A stretch of 64,000 nucleotides of DNA, taken from NCBI GenBank assembly GCA_943367595.1, contig CALRJS020000002.1:1-64000 (forward strand), written 5' to 3'. The DNA is from MW101C3 sp943367595 (GTDB lineage: Bacteria > Cyanobacteriota > Cyanobacteriia > PCC-6307 > Cyanobiaceae). The notes under the pieces were generated by a model that saw only the letters and a program-made list of their open reading frames with translations, searched no databases and had not been told where the DNA came from. Position numbers and translations under genes: made by a program. Of the stretch, positions 8,481 to 17,570 are shown piece by piece; position 1 is the stretch's first letter; the number at the start of each line of letters is the position of its first letter.

Positions 8481-8813
8481 ATGGGCGCCGAGGTTCAGGT
8501 GATCGCCCCGGCGGGCGCGCTGGATGAGTCCACGGGCCACCAGCTCAAGGCCCAGCTGCAAGATGCCATCGCCAGCGGCCACCGCCATGTGCTGGTGGAT
8601 TGCGGCGGCATCACCTTCATGGACAGCAACGGCTTCGGTTGTCTGGTGGCTTGCCTCAAGACCACCCGCGAGCATGGCGCCAGCTTTGCTCTCTGCAGCG
8701 TGGGCAGCCAGGTGCGGCTGGTGCTCGAGCTCACCGGCACTGATGGTGTATTCACGATCGCCCCCGACAGGGCCACCTATCTGGCCACCCTTGAGCAAGC
8801 CGTGCTCAGCTGA
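8481..8813 (+). CDS. STAS-domain anti-sigma factor antagonist (RsbV/SpoIIAA type)
   Basis: 110-aa single STAS domain. In partner switching such proteins are phosphorylated on Ser by an RsbW-type kinase and dephosphorylated by a PP2C phosphatase. The phosphosite is Ser49 in FMDSNGFG, matching the DSxG site of RsbV/SpoIIAA. ATG start at 8481, 45 bp after menB. The convergent neighbour on the other side of a repeat-rich gap is a REC-PP2C phosphatase, a natural partner. The nearest RsbW-like kinase is about 17 kb away at 26074, beyond the exopolysaccharide genes. Confidence 0.88.
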   Translation: MGAEVQVIAPAGALDESTGHQLKAQLQDAIASGHRHVLVDCGGITFMDSNGFGCLVACLKTTREHGASFALCSVGSQVRLVLELTGTDGVFTIAPDRATYLATLEQAVLS

Positions 8814-9286
8814 AGCCTTTGGAGCCATTGCAAGCGCGGGCGGTTTCCACGCGCCAAGGCCTCTGGATCTACTTGCTGCGCTGACGCCTCAGGAGCCATT
8901 GCATAACGGGTGGGTTCCATGGGCTGATGCCTGCATTCAAATGGTGTTCGCGCGTTGAGGGCTCACCACTGCACACTTCAGCTCTCTATAGCGTGTACAT
9001 CCAGAGTACAGAACTTCAAAGAGCAGATCATGACTCTTCAGCTCTATGCCTAGGAGCTGCGGCATGCAGATCGCCAAAGAGCAGATCATGCTGATTCAGC
9101 TCCATGTCTAGGAACTGCAGTATGCAGATCGCCAGAGTGCAGAGCTCCTGATCTCCAAAGCTCCAGAGCTCAAGGCATCAGCATGTAGCTCCCGCACTCA
9201 GAATTGCAACACTCATAGCTCCAGAACGCTGATCTCCAGTCCTACGAACTAAGACACGCAGAACTCCAGTACCTGAACTGCAGCAC
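8814..9286. other. Intergenic gap with degenerate repeats
   Basis: 473 bp between two convergent genes. Composition is clearly less GC-rich than the flanking genes. It holds one clear 58-bp tandem duplication (listed separately), and from about 9134 to 9286 many short variants of AGCTCCAGA, CTGCAG and ACTCAGAA. No convincing ORF, terminator or RNA gene was seen. Confidence 0.6.
9018..9133. repeat. 58-bp tandem duplication
   Basis: Units 9018-9075 and 9076-9133 are both 58 nt. Both start AAAGAGCAGATCATG and end ATGCAGATCGCC, with about ten differences between them. The exact period shows direct tandem duplication followed by drift. Confidence 0.85.
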
Positions 9287-10450
9287 TCAGAACTGCAGGG
9301 CGATCAGCACCACGTCATCGGCGAAGCTGGTGGTGGCGGTGCTGCTCAGAATGCCTGCCACCAGCTGCTCGGGTGTTGTGATGCCAGCCTGCAGCGACGC
9401 TTCCATGAACTTCAGAAAGCTGTCAAATTCCCAGAGGGTTCCGTCGCTCCGTTGAATTTCGAAGAGGCCATCGGTGCAGAGAAACAGCTGGCTCCCTTCA
9501 GCGATCGTGAGGCTGTGCGTCATGTAAACCGCCTCATCGAACAAGCCCACCGGTAGACCGGGTGCCTTCAACTGCTGCAGCCCCGCGGCTTCTTCCTGCA
9601 CGCTGGTGTAGATCAATGCCGGTGGATGGCCGGCGCTGGCGAATTGCAGCTCGCGCGTGGTCTGGTCGTAAATGCCGCACCACATCGTGAAGTATTGATC
9701 GTGCTGGCGGTCCATCTGAAAGCAGATGTTCAGGTAGGTGAGCAGTCATCCCGGGTCAGCGAGCAGGTCTTTGGGCAGGGCACGTGTGCGCAGCAGGTTG
9801 TGAACGGAGATGGAGGTGAGTGCTGCGGTCACGCCATGTCCCGACACATCGAGGATGTACATCAACAGGTGATCTTGATCGAGCCAATAGAAGTCGAAGC
9901 AATCACCGCCCAGTTGCTGCGAGGGCAGAAACAGGCTGTCAGCCGTGACCGGGCCCTTCAACTGGGCCGGCAGCAGGGAGCGCACGTAATCGGCGGCACG
10001 GGCCAGCTCCATTTCCAGCTGTTGCTTCTGGTGCTTCAGATCGGCGCTCAGCTGGCGCAACTGGGCATTGGCCTGGTGGATCCTCAGCCCCGACCGAATC
10101 CGTGCCTTCAGCTCGGTTGGCTCCACAGGCTTGCTGAGAAAGTCGTCAGCACCGGCATCGAGGCCCGCCACCCTGTCGTCCACCTCCGAGCGCGATGTGA
10201 GCAGAATGAAGAAGGCCTGCTGCAGGGTTGGATCGTCCTTGAAGCGACGGCACACTTCCAGGCCATCCATGCCGGCCATGTTCCAGTCACAGATCACCAG
10301 GTGCGGAGGCTGCTGGTGGGCCCGCTGCAGCCCGCTGATGCCGTCCTGCGCCAGCTGAACCTCGGCGCCCAGGTCCCGCAGTACCCGCGTCAGCACCACC
10401 TGCAGCAGGCGGTCGTCGTCGATCACCAGGATCCTTAACGGATCGCTCAT
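9287..10450 (-). pseudogene. Response regulator-PP2C (SpoIIE-type) phosphatase interrupted by one in-frame TGA
   Basis: An N-terminal receiver domain (phospho-acceptor Asp55 in VICDWNMAG) and a coiled linker precede a SpoIIE-like PP2C Ser phosphatase domain, as in RsbU-type activators of partner switches. The PP2C half has LGGDCFDF and DVSGHG before the break, then ASAGHPPAL, LFLCTDGLFE and a terminal FADDVVLIAL block after it. A TGA at 9746-9748 (minus-strand reading) splits it into 234 aa and a second frame that could restart at 9715. Both halves are in the same frame and no residues appear to be missing, so one base change explains the break. It could be a real nonsense mutation, a sequencing error, or two polypeptides. 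The start overlaps the HPt stop (ATGA). Confidence 0.8.
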
Positions 10451-10812
10451 GGAACCAGTGGAAGCCTGGCCAACGCCGCGCTCGCTCGCTCAAACTCAGC
10501 CAGCAAGGGCTCGATCTGATCTGTACTGGCCAGCCCCTCGCCGCGGGCGGCCAGCTCCACCCGGCGGCAGCATTCCGCCAATGGCAGAGCGCCGAGGGTG
10601 GCGCTGGGGGAGCGCAGGGCATGGGCGGCGTTCGCCAGCCCCGGCGCATCACCGGCTGCCGCTGTGGCCCGGATCGTGGCCACCAGAACAGCGGCATCCT
10701 CCTGGTAGAGGCCGACCAGCTCGGCCACCATCGCGTCCGCCTCCTCGCCACCGAGGGCGCGCAGCTCAGCCAATACGCCTGGATCAAGCGGTGGATCGGG
10801 CGGATGGCTCAT
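10447..10812 (-). CDS. HPt (histidine phosphotransfer) domain protein
   Basis: 121-aa all-helical HPt module that would relay phosphate between the receiver of the upstream hybrid kinase and the receiver of the downstream REC-PP2C protein. The phospho-His is His64 in NAAHALRSPSATLGA, the typical HxLKGxSxxxGA pattern with Arg in place of Lys. It lies 17 bp after the hybrid kinase gene and overlaps the REC-PP2C start by 4 bp. The order kinase, HPt, effector matches a linear phosphorelay. Confidence 0.85.
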   Translation of the reverse strand: MSHPPDPPLDPGVLAELRALGGEEADAMVAELVGLYQEDAAVLVATIRATAAAGDAPGLANAAHALRSPSATLGALPLAECCRRVELAARGEGLASTDQIEPLLAEFERASAALARLPLVP

Positions 10813-10829
10813 CGGCGGCGGGACGGGGC

Positions 10830-12485
10830 TCAGGGAGAGGCTGCCTGTCGGAAGCCCTTGCAGCGTTCCAGGCTCGCCTGAAGCTCAGGCAGCCGGATGG
10901 GTTTCGTAAGAAAATCATTCATCCCCGCCGCTTCGCACTCGCGCTGGTGGCTGCTGAAGGCGAAGGCGGTGAGAGCCACGATGTAGGGCTGGTGGGGGCC
11001 GGAGCGGATCAACCGGGCGCCTTCAAGCCCATCCACCTCCGGCATCTGCAGGTCCATCAGGACCACGTCGATGCCGCCCTGGGCTACGCGCTCCACGGCC
11101 TCTCTGCCATTGCCCACGAACTCGGCGCTGAGGCTGAGCTTGGCCAGCATCAGCTCCAGCAGGCGCTGGTTGATGCGGTTGTCTTCGGCCACAAGGATCC
11201 TCAGGGGCTTGGCGGGGTCATCGTCCACGGGCTGGGGGGCGGGACGCAGTGCCGGGCGATGGCCGGCGGCACGCTTGAGCGGCAGGCTCACCTGAAAGCA
11301 GCTGCCGCTGCCGAGGGTGCTGCTCACCTTGATGTCGCCCCCCATCAGCTGGCAGAGGCTGCGACAGATGGAGAGGCCCAGGCCTGTGCCCTGGGTAGGA
11401 AACACGCTGGTGGTTTCCTGCATGAAGTCTTGAAAGATGCAGGGCAGGAATTCCGCTGAAATCCCCTTGCCCGTGTCCGCAACGATGATCTCCAGCTGCT
11501 CATCGCCCGAGGCTGTGATGGAGCTGAACAGCTCGAGTGTTACCTCACCTTGATCGGTGAACTTGATGGCATTGCTGAGCAAATTCAGAATGATCTGGCG
11601 AAGGCGTAAACCATCCCCCACCAGCCGATCCGGCACCTGCTGGTCGACGCTCGTGATGAATTGCAATCCCTTGGCGATCACGCAGGATTCCATCATGCCG
11701 GCGCACTCGTTCACGAGTTTGCGTAGGGAATAGGGTTCCGATCGAATCAGCATCTTTCGTGCTTCGATCTTCGAGAGGTCGAGGATGTCATTGATCAGCT
11801 GCAACAACAGTTCACCACTGGTCTGCAGGGTCTGCACCAGTTCCTGCTGGGCGTCGTTCAAGTCGGAGTCGAGCAGCAGGTCGGTCATGCCGATCACGGC
11901 ATTGAGCGGCGTGCGAATTTCATGGCTGATGGTGGCAAGGAAATCGCTCATTGCCCGATTGGCTGCCAGAGCATCATCCCGGGCCTGTTCCAGTTCTTCA
12001 GTGCGAACAGTCACCTCCCGCTCCAGGTTCTCCTTGGCACGGTTCACCATGCGCTGCGCCATGGTGACGGCGGTTATATCGCGGAACACAAACACAATCG
12101 AGGGATTCGGTCGCACGTTCACCGGCGACCATTTCACCTCCATCACACTCGGACCACTGGGCTGATCGATCTCCCAGCAGACCCGCCCAGGACCGTTGCG
12201 GGCCTGGCGAATGACTCTGGGCACCTGATCCCGGTCTCGGTCCTGATAGGAATCGGGCAGCACAACATCGAGCGGCTGCCCCAACGTGGCCAGGCGCGTT
12301 CGGGAGGTGAGACGGTCGAAGGCACGGTTCGTCCACACCACCAGGCCATCGAAATCGGTGAGCGCCAGGGCATCGTCCACCGAGGAGAGCGCGGCCTCAA
12401 GCCGGCCAAGGGTGTCCCTGAGCTCGTCGTTGATGTGGCTGGCTGGCGCTACCACCTCATTCCAGCGGTGTGAGGGTGGCGGCAA
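10830..12485 (-). CDS. Hybrid sensor histidine kinase (PAS-HisKA-HATPase-REC)
   Basis: 551 aa. A PAS domain at about 25-140 is followed by a short coiled coil. The HisKA domain has phospho-His188 in ISHEIRTPLNAVIGM. The HATPase domain has the N box NLLSNAIKFT (301-310), DTGKG (338-342) and GTGLGLSICRSL. The C-terminal receiver has acceptor Asp478 in VVLMDLQMPEVDG. No membrane segment is seen, so it should be cytosolic. The start overlaps the end of the upstream PAS gene by 29 bp, and the HPt gene follows after 17 bp. The signal sensed cannot be read from the sequence; no heme or flavin motif was recognised. Confidence 0.93.
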   Translation of the reverse strand: MPPPSHRWNEVVAPASHINDELRDTLGRLEAALSSVDDALALTDFDGLVVWTNRAFDRLTSRTRLATLGQPLDVVLPDSYQDRDRDQVPRVIRQARNGPGRVCWEIDQPSGPSVMEVKWSPVNVRPNPSIVFVFRDITAVTMAQRMVNRAKENLEREVTVRTEELEQARDDALAANRAMSDFLATISHEIRTPLNAVIGMTDLLLDSDLNDAQQELVQTLQTSGELLLQLINDILDLSKIEARKMLIRSEPYSLRKLVNECAGMMESCVIAKGLQFITSVDQQVPDRLVGDGLRLRQIILNLLSNAIKFTDQGEVTLELFSSITASGDEQLEIIVADTGKGISAEFLPCIFQDFMQETTSVFPTQGTGLGLSICRSLCQLMGGDIKVSSTLGSGSCFQVSLPLKRAAGHRPALRPAPQPVDDDPAKPLRILVAEDNRINQRLLELMLAKLSLSAEFVGNGREAVERVAQGGIDVVLMDLQMPEVDGLEGARLIRSGPHQPYIVALTAFAFSSHQRECEAAGMNDFLTKPIRLPELQASLERCKGFRQAASP

Positions 12486-12828
12486 AGCTCCACGTGTCTC
12501 CCTGCCGTTCCGCCACGATGAAATGCTCAGACACGATCTCCCTTTGATCTTTGCAGACTGTCTTGAGTTTCAGGGGATGGTTCAGCACCTCCGATCCCAC
12601 CCCTTCGGTGATGCGGAAGCGGGAGAAGCCCAGATGGTGAGCATCGCGGAAGAAGTCGGGCAGGATCCGCGAGAGTGATTCTCCCACCAGGTCATCGGCC
12701 GCCCAGCCATACACCTCGATGAAGGCCTCATTCACCTCCTCGATGATGCCTTCCTGATCCGCCCGCAGAAAGGGCAGATCTTTGCTGCGCAGATCCTGGA
12801 TTGTCTGAAGGGGAAGGGGCTCGGTCAT
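12457..12828 (-). CDS. PAS-domain protein
   Basis: 123-aa single PAS domain (DLRSKDLPFLRADQEGIIEE followed by FIEVYGWAADDLVGE). It has no output domain. It is first in the four-gene minus-strand signalling operon and overlaps the hybrid kinase start by 29 bp. It may act as a separate input subunit for that kinase, or the two reading frames may derive from one longer PAS-PAS kinase split by a frame change near 12460-12485. The C-terminal end (SFAATLTPLE) looks like a complete PAS beta-strand, which favours a real separate protein. Confidence 0.75.
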   Translation of the reverse strand: MTEPLPLQTIQDLRSKDLPFLRADQEGIIEEVNEAFIEVYGWAADDLVGESLSRILPDFFRDAHHLGFSRFRITEGVGSEVLNHPLKLKTVCKDQREIVSEHFIVAERQGDTWSFAATLTPLE

Positions 12829-13221
12829 TGCGGTGGGTGAGGTGACGCTGGGTTGCTCGCAGAGCGTGGTGGAGGGTGAACGATGAACGGTGAACGTGGA
12901 TCAGGACGTGGACAGCCAGCGTGGATCTAGAGCTGGGCGTGTATGGGTGAGCGTGTATGAGGTGGGAGTGGAGAGGTGGGAGTGGAGAGGTGACGTTGAC
13001 GCGTACCTGGGCGTGGACTTGGACGGGAACTTGGACTTGGACGAGGCCGTGGATAGCAGGCGTTGGAAGAGCAGCTGATGAAGGTGGTGGGTTGATGACG
13101 TGGCTATGGGGGGGCTGATGAAACGGAGGGTGGTTCGGGGTGACGTGCCGGCCACCAGCAGCGCGGTGCGCAGGTTCTACCAGCGTTTCCGTTTGTCTGG
13201 AAGCGCTGACGGAATGGGAGG
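12829..13221. other. Intergenic gap, GT-rich low-complexity sequence
   Basis: 393 bp upstream of the PAS operon and downstream of the polymerase gene. From about 12880 to 13075 the plus strand is made of variants of GTGGACTTGGAC, GTGAACG and GTGGGAGTGGAGAG, with strong purine/GT bias. No gene supported. The promoter of the signalling operon should lie in this gap but is not recognisable. Confidence 0.5.
12962..12989. repeat. 14-nt direct repeat, two perfect copies
   Basis: GTGGGAGTGGAGAG occurs at 12962-12975 and again at 12976-12989, within the longer GT-rich stretch. Confidence 0.8.
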
Positions 13222-14580
13222 TCAGGCGCCCTGGGGAGAGGGGTCAGGGGGATCCTCCGTTGACTGACGCGGGGCAGGGATTTCCTGCAGCGCCAGCCCC
13301 ATCACCAAGAGGCCTGGCCAGTATAAATAGACGAGGATCTCAAGGTTCTCGCCAAATGTGTAGAGAAAAAGAATAATGATGATGCTGAGCCCGATGGAGC
13401 CCAGTTGATAGCGGGGGTTGGAGGCACGGCGCAGCAGATCCACGAACGTGGCCAACATCGGCAAGGCAAGGGCAATGAATCCCACAATCCCCTTCACGAA
13501 CAGAAGCCCTGCCCAGGTGTGATGGGAGCCGATCTGCATCATTTCCACCAGATGGGGCCCTGGCTCCGGCACCCCATGGCCCCACAGCGGAGCATCCCGT
13601 TCCCAGCGGTACACAGCGATGCGTTTGAGCGCCATGCGCACCCGCGTGGATCCTGCGCGCGCTGCTTTGAAGCCTGCCCAGTAATCGTCGATGGCCTGCA
13701 GCAACGTCTGCGAGAAGATTCCAGCCACGTAAGACGTGATCCCCAGCACAAACAGCGTGACGGGTTGTCGCACCCTCGAGATGATGAACGTGACTGTGGG
13801 AATGAGAATGATACTGAGCTGGGCCAGCCGCGACTTGCAGATGAAGCACATCACCACGGATCCCGCCATGCCGGCGATCTTCCAGTTGCGATCCTTCTCC
13901 AGCAGGCTGATCATGAAGTTGATGTTGCCCACAAAGCCAAGTGCGGGGCCCCATGGTGTGAACAGGCGCCACCTGAGTATGCCGGTGCTGCCGTCGATCT
14001 CATAGAGCGGCACGTCAAAGAACTCGTTGCCATGGCCACCGACCGCCCTCAGGGGCGACACATACAGAACCTCCGGCAGGCCCAGATAGGGCGTAATCAT
14101 CATGATCGGCGTGATGATTAGTGTGTGCAGGCCCATGATGCAGATCGCCCTGCTCACCACCTTGCTGCGGATGTTCAAGCATCCAGCCAGCGGATAGAGG
14201 GCCAGCGCAGCCCATCCCTTGGCCCAGCCGATCGATGATTTGATCATCAGGCCGGTGCCAAGATTGAAGTCGAGGAAGCCCATCACCAGTGCCACCTGCA
14301 TCACCAGCATGCCGATCACCCAGAGCATGATCACCGGCGAGATCGCCCCCCCCTGGTCTTCTTCTGGGCTGTCCATCTGAGCCAGCCTCTGAATGATGAG
14401 GCAGAACAGCAACAGCCAGCACAGCACCGACCCCACCACGTACAGTCCGCCGGTCAGCCAGATCGCATAGGTGTAGACGATCGAATACCAGATGAGCCGC
14501 TCCGGCCAGTTCTCAGGCTTGATGTCTGGGGCTGAGGATGCATCACCATCCTTTTTGCTGAGCAAGGTTCTGAGGCCCAT
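13222..14580 (-). CDS. Polysaccharide polymerase (Wzy/O-antigen ligase-like membrane protein)
   Basis: 452 aa with about ten to twelve membrane segments. A large periplasmic loop near residues 180-215 and the later EMMQIGSHHTWAGLLFVKG segment resemble the signature region of O-antigen polymerases and ligases (WaaL/Wzy superfamily). Wzy proteins join repeat units at the outer face of the plasma membrane. It lies 15 bp downstream of the chain-length gene and in line with the export gene, so these three form one transcript. The C-terminus is Pro/Asp-rich. Ligase and polymerase functions cannot be separated from sequence alone; the neighbours favour polymerase. Confidence 0.75.
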   Translation of the reverse strand: MGLRTLLSKKDGDASSAPDIKPENWPERLIWYSIVYTYAIWLTGGLYVVGSVLCWLLLFCLIIQRLAQMDSPEEDQGGAISPVIMLWVIGMLVMQVALVMGFLDFNLGTGLMIKSSIGWAKGWAALALYPLAGCLNIRSKVVSRAICIMGLHTLIITPIMMITPYLGLPEVLYVSPLRAVGGHGNEFFDVPLYEIDGSTGILRWRLFTPWGPALGFVGNINFMISLLEKDRNWKIAGMAGSVVMCFICKSRLAQLSIILIPTVTFIISRVRQPVTLFVLGITSYVAGIFSQTLLQAIDDYWAGFKAARAGSTRVRMALKRIAVYRWERDAPLWGHGVPEPGPHLVEMMQIGSHHTWAGLLFVKGIVGFIALALPMLATFVDLLRRASNPRYQLGSIGLSIIIILFLYTFGENLEILVYLYWPGLLVMGLALQEIPAPRQSTEDPPDPSPQGA

Positions 14581-14595
14581 GCGCTGCCTTCCCGC

Positions 14596-16107
14596 TCAGG
14601 TGGAGATCCAGTGGCCGAGGCGTTTGATCCAGGGCTTGCGGATCCAGAGGATCCAGAGCCCCAGGCTGGTGAAGATGGATCCAAAAGCGGCCCCAGCCAG
14701 CAGCAGACCCTTTTTTGGGGAGGTGGGCTTGATCGGCAGGGTGGGATCCGCAGCCATCTGAATCAACGGAAAGGCAGCAAACACATCAGCCTGGCCCAGA
14801 TCCAGCTTTGCGAGGGTGGAGGCGAAGACGGCTTCGGCAATCTGTTCATTGCGCCTCAGGCTCTCCAGGGTGGGCTGGCGTTGGGACATCTTCCGCAGCC
14901 GTGCCTCCTGCACGCCGATCTGCTGATCCAGCTTGCTGACCTGAGCCGCCGCCCCATTGGCTTCCGACTGGTTGGTGACGAGGTTCTGGAACAGGGTGTC
15001 TCTGCCGGAGGGGGTTTCGGTGAGTGCCAGCTGGGTGAGCGCGCCAGGCGTGGGTCCGCGGCCCAGAATCGCGCGGGCGCGCCGGTCCATCGCCTGGCGG
15101 GCGGCCGTTTCCCGCTTCACCTCCTTGACGATGCGTGGGTGGTTGGGGCCGAACTTCGCCGATTGCACCTTGAGGATGGCGTTGGCCTCGCTGTAATCCT
15201 TGAGGTTCTGCTGGAAGATCTGGTCGGCCTGAAGCTTGAAGGCATCGGCGGCCTCACCGGGGCTCAGGCCCAGGCTGCCGCGCAGCTTGGTGAGCACCCC
15301 CTCCGCCTGAGCCTGCTGGGCAGCGAATTCAGCGCGTTGGCGCCGCAGCTGTTCGATGTTGCTGGAGATGGTTTCCACTTGCTCGGCTGAATTCAGACCC
15401 GACTTCAGCTTGTAAGCGGAGACGGCTTTCTGGGCCTCCTCCAGCTTGGAGCGCGTTTGCGACAGGATGTTCTGGGTTGGCCCCTCGCGCTGACTCATCT
15501 CACTGATCCTCAGCTGGTTAAGGCGCTCTCTGGAGGCGTCGTAGAGGGCGAAGGCTTTCATGCGTGCCTGCTCTGGAGACCCTCCCGTCACCTGGATCTG
15601 CATCAACGTGGTGTTGTCGATGATCTCGATGCGGGGCTCTCCAAAATCTTCAATGGAAAGCCCGGCGATCTTTGCTGCCTGCACAACCACCTGCTCGCTG
15701 GTGAAGATGTATTCGTAGTTTGCGCGGGGATCAAAGGTGGCCGTGGCCGTGCCAGCGGATCCACTGGAGGCCGTTGTCTGGCCGATCCCTGGCAGATTCA
15801 CATTCACAGAGTTGATGCTGCCCGGCAGGATCAGGGCGAAACTGCTTGTATAGACGGGCTTGGCTGTAGCAAGAATCAGCAGGCTGGAGCCCCAGATGAA
15901 CACGTTGGCGGCCCCGCTCACCATGATGTAGCGGCTCCAGCGAAGCTTGTCCGTTCGGCTCAGCTTTCCCCACCAGGCCTTCGGATGGGGCACCTGAGGC
16001 ACCGGAATGTTTCGCATCTGCTCGGTGATCAGCCGAGCAGCCCGCTGAAGAGGCTCCTGCATAGGGCGGCGAGACGACGAAAGCTGGTGGGAAGGACGGA
16101 AAGCCAA
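14596..16107 (-). CDS. Polysaccharide chain-length / co-polymerase protein (Wzz/Wzc N-terminal type, no kinase domain)
   Basis: 503 aa. A basic cytosolic N-terminus precedes membrane helix 1 at about 60-80. A long periplasmic region with a Wzz-like beta part and coiled coils at about 215-330 and 370-430 follows. A second membrane helix (GLLLAGAAFGSIFTSLGLWI) lies near the C-terminus. No Walker motifs or Tyr cluster follow, so this is a Wzc-like protein without the BY-kinase. Such proteins bridge the inner-membrane assembly machine and the Wza export channel. It lies 7 bp downstream of the export gene. Confidence 0.85.
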   Translation of the reverse strand: MAFRPSHQLSSSRRPMQEPLQRAARLITEQMRNIPVPQVPHPKAWWGKLSRTDKLRWSRYIMVSGAANVFIWGSSLLILATAKPVYTSSFALILPGSINSVNVNLPGIGQTTASSGSAGTATATFDPRANYEYIFTSEQVVVQAAKIAGLSIEDFGEPRIEIIDNTTLMQIQVTGGSPEQARMKAFALYDASRERLNQLRISEMSQREGPTQNILSQTRSKLEEAQKAVSAYKLKSGLNSAEQVETISSNIEQLRRQRAEFAAQQAQAEGVLTKLRGSLGLSPGEAADAFKLQADQIFQQNLKDYSEANAILKVQSAKFGPNHPRIVKEVKRETAARQAMDRRARAILGRGPTPGALTQLALTETPSGRDTLFQNLVTNQSEANGAAAQVSKLDQQIGVQEARLRKMSQRQPTLESLRRNEQIAEAVFASTLAKLDLGQADVFAAFPLIQMAADPTLPIKPTSPKKGLLLAGAAFGSIFTSLGLWILWIRKPWIKRLGHWIST

Positions 16108-16114
16108 GAGCCGC

Positions 16115-17182
16115 TCAGGGGCCGAAGCCGTTGTAGAGAAGAACGCTGGGGGTGATGATGGCGGAAAGGATTCCTAGGACGTCGCGGAAATTGATGACAG
16201 CAGAATCATAACAAGCGACACCGTCATCTGCCATCAGATAAGGATTGTTGGTGTCGTCTGTGGATCGCCGCAGCAATTCTTCCACTCCCTTTTCAAGCAC
16301 CGTGGTTTTACCTGTTGTGCGATCGGTGCGCACCAGAACAGCCCGACGGCGGGCATTGGTGAGGATTGTGCCGCCGGCACAGTTAGCGGACACCACCGCA
16401 TGGGAAAAGCGTGATCCGTAGGCAAAATTGGTGGCCTCCCTGCCGATGGCGGCCACGGAGTTGCCGGCAGCGGGCACCGTGAGGTTGGAGATGTTGATCA
16501 CCACCTCCGACGGTGTGATGTGGGAGGGCCTCACGATCATCGGATTCACCACACCGGTATCAGGAATCACCACTTGATCCCCCGCGATCAGGGGAATGTC
16601 ATCAAAGGACAGGCCTGTGAACACTCCAGAGAGGTCAACCACTATGCGCTTGGTTCCGCGCCGCAATTCCACGGCCGTGATAACTGCCGTGGGCATGAGG
16701 CCCCCGGCCCTGCGGATGGCGCGGGTGAGCATGCGGTTGACCGGGGCCTGGCCCCCCAGCTGCACGGGTGCCTGTGTTTGTTCTGCAGGGCTCCACTCGT
16801 TGATCAGGACACGGCCCGGCTGGAATGCGGCACCATTGACAAACACCTCCACCGGAGCCCACTGCACAACGCTCACGCTCACCCTGAGGAAGGATGGTTG
16901 AAAAAAGCCCTCATTGACCAGCTTCTGAAACACCCGCTTCTGCAGTTGATCGGGCTCAAGCCCCACCGCCTGGATGCCTTTCACAAAGGGAAGTTCAAGC
17001 TGGCCATTGAAATTGATTTCATAGAGGCCGCTGAATTCTTCTCCTTCTGGAATCGTGACCCTCAGGCGATCTCCCGGTGAGATTGGCAAGGCCTTGATGG
17101 GGCTGGCCGCACCGAACACGCAGCAACCAACAAGAAACCCGGCCAGGAATCTCTTCGCGCGTGTTGACCCGGGAACAATCAC
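16115..17182 (-). CDS. Polysaccharide export outer-membrane protein (Wza/PES-SLBB type)
   Basis: 355 aa with a Sec signal peptide (hydrophobic core FLAGFLVGCCVFGAA, cleavage near ALP). The poly-export domain begins ISPGDRLRVTIPEGEEFSG, typical of Wza/GumB. A soluble-ligand-binding beta-grasp region with VEVFVNGAAFQPGRVLI follows, then VELRRGTKRIVVDLSG and IPLIAGDQVVIPDTG. The Cys residues in the signal core are not in a lipobox, so acylation is doubtful. The last 100 residues extend beyond the usual family length. First gene of the minus-strand export/polymerase trio. Confidence 0.9.
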   Translation of the reverse strand: MIVPGSTRAKRFLAGFLVGCCVFGAASPIKALPISPGDRLRVTIPEGEEFSGLYEINFNGQLELPFVKGIQAVGLEPDQLQKRVFQKLVNEGFFQPSFLRVSVSVVQWAPVEVFVNGAAFQPGRVLINEWSPAEQTQAPVQLGGQAPVNRMLTRAIRRAGGLMPTAVITAVELRRGTKRIVVDLSGVFTGLSFDDIPLIAGDQVVIPDTGVVNPMIVRPSHITPSEVVINISNLTVPAAGNSVAAIGREATNFAYGSRFSHAVVSANCAGGTILTNARRRAVLVRTDRTTGKTTVLEKGVEELLRRSTDDTNNPYLMADDGVACYDSAVINFRDVLGILSAIITPSVLLYNGFGP

Positions 17183-17438
17183 TTCTTCAGGGTTTAAACG
17201 AAACCTAGCGCACCCAGTCTGAGGTCAGCAGGCCCTGAACCCAACCCCCAGCGGCACCTTGCAGTCTGCCATCACAGGTTGATCCCCTCCGCACCACTGA
17301 CCCTTCCCGCTGACCCGTCCCACTCACCCATCGCCTGGCCGCCAGCCACCGCCGGACTTGCTGAGAGGATGGTCCATGGAGCATGAGCTGTGGAGCCGGC
17401 ACCCCCGGACCCACCATCAGCCGTCCCTTCCGCTCGCC

Positions 17439-17500
17439 TGCGACGGCACCCCAGCCGCCAGCGTCGGCAACCCAGCCACCTGCCGACGTCACCGGCCACC
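17439..17500. repeat. 21-nt degenerate tandem repeat, three units
   Basis: Units at 17439-17459, 17460-17480 and 17481-17500 share the pattern (GTCGGCAACCCAGCCACC and variants). The repeat lies upstream of the pyruvyltransferase domain, in a stretch that stays open in that reading frame but looks non-coding. Confidence 0.6.
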
Positions 17501-17570
17501 TGACGCCACCAGTAGCCATCTGCAGGCTGCAGGCCCAGCCGGATCCCTTGCCCTTTCCCCATCGTTCACC

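Noticed and set aside
17376..17570. N-terminal extension of the pyruvyltransferase
   Set aside because: Contains a 21-nt tandem repeat and no family similarity; the NLGD-containing first strand follows the GTG at 17571.
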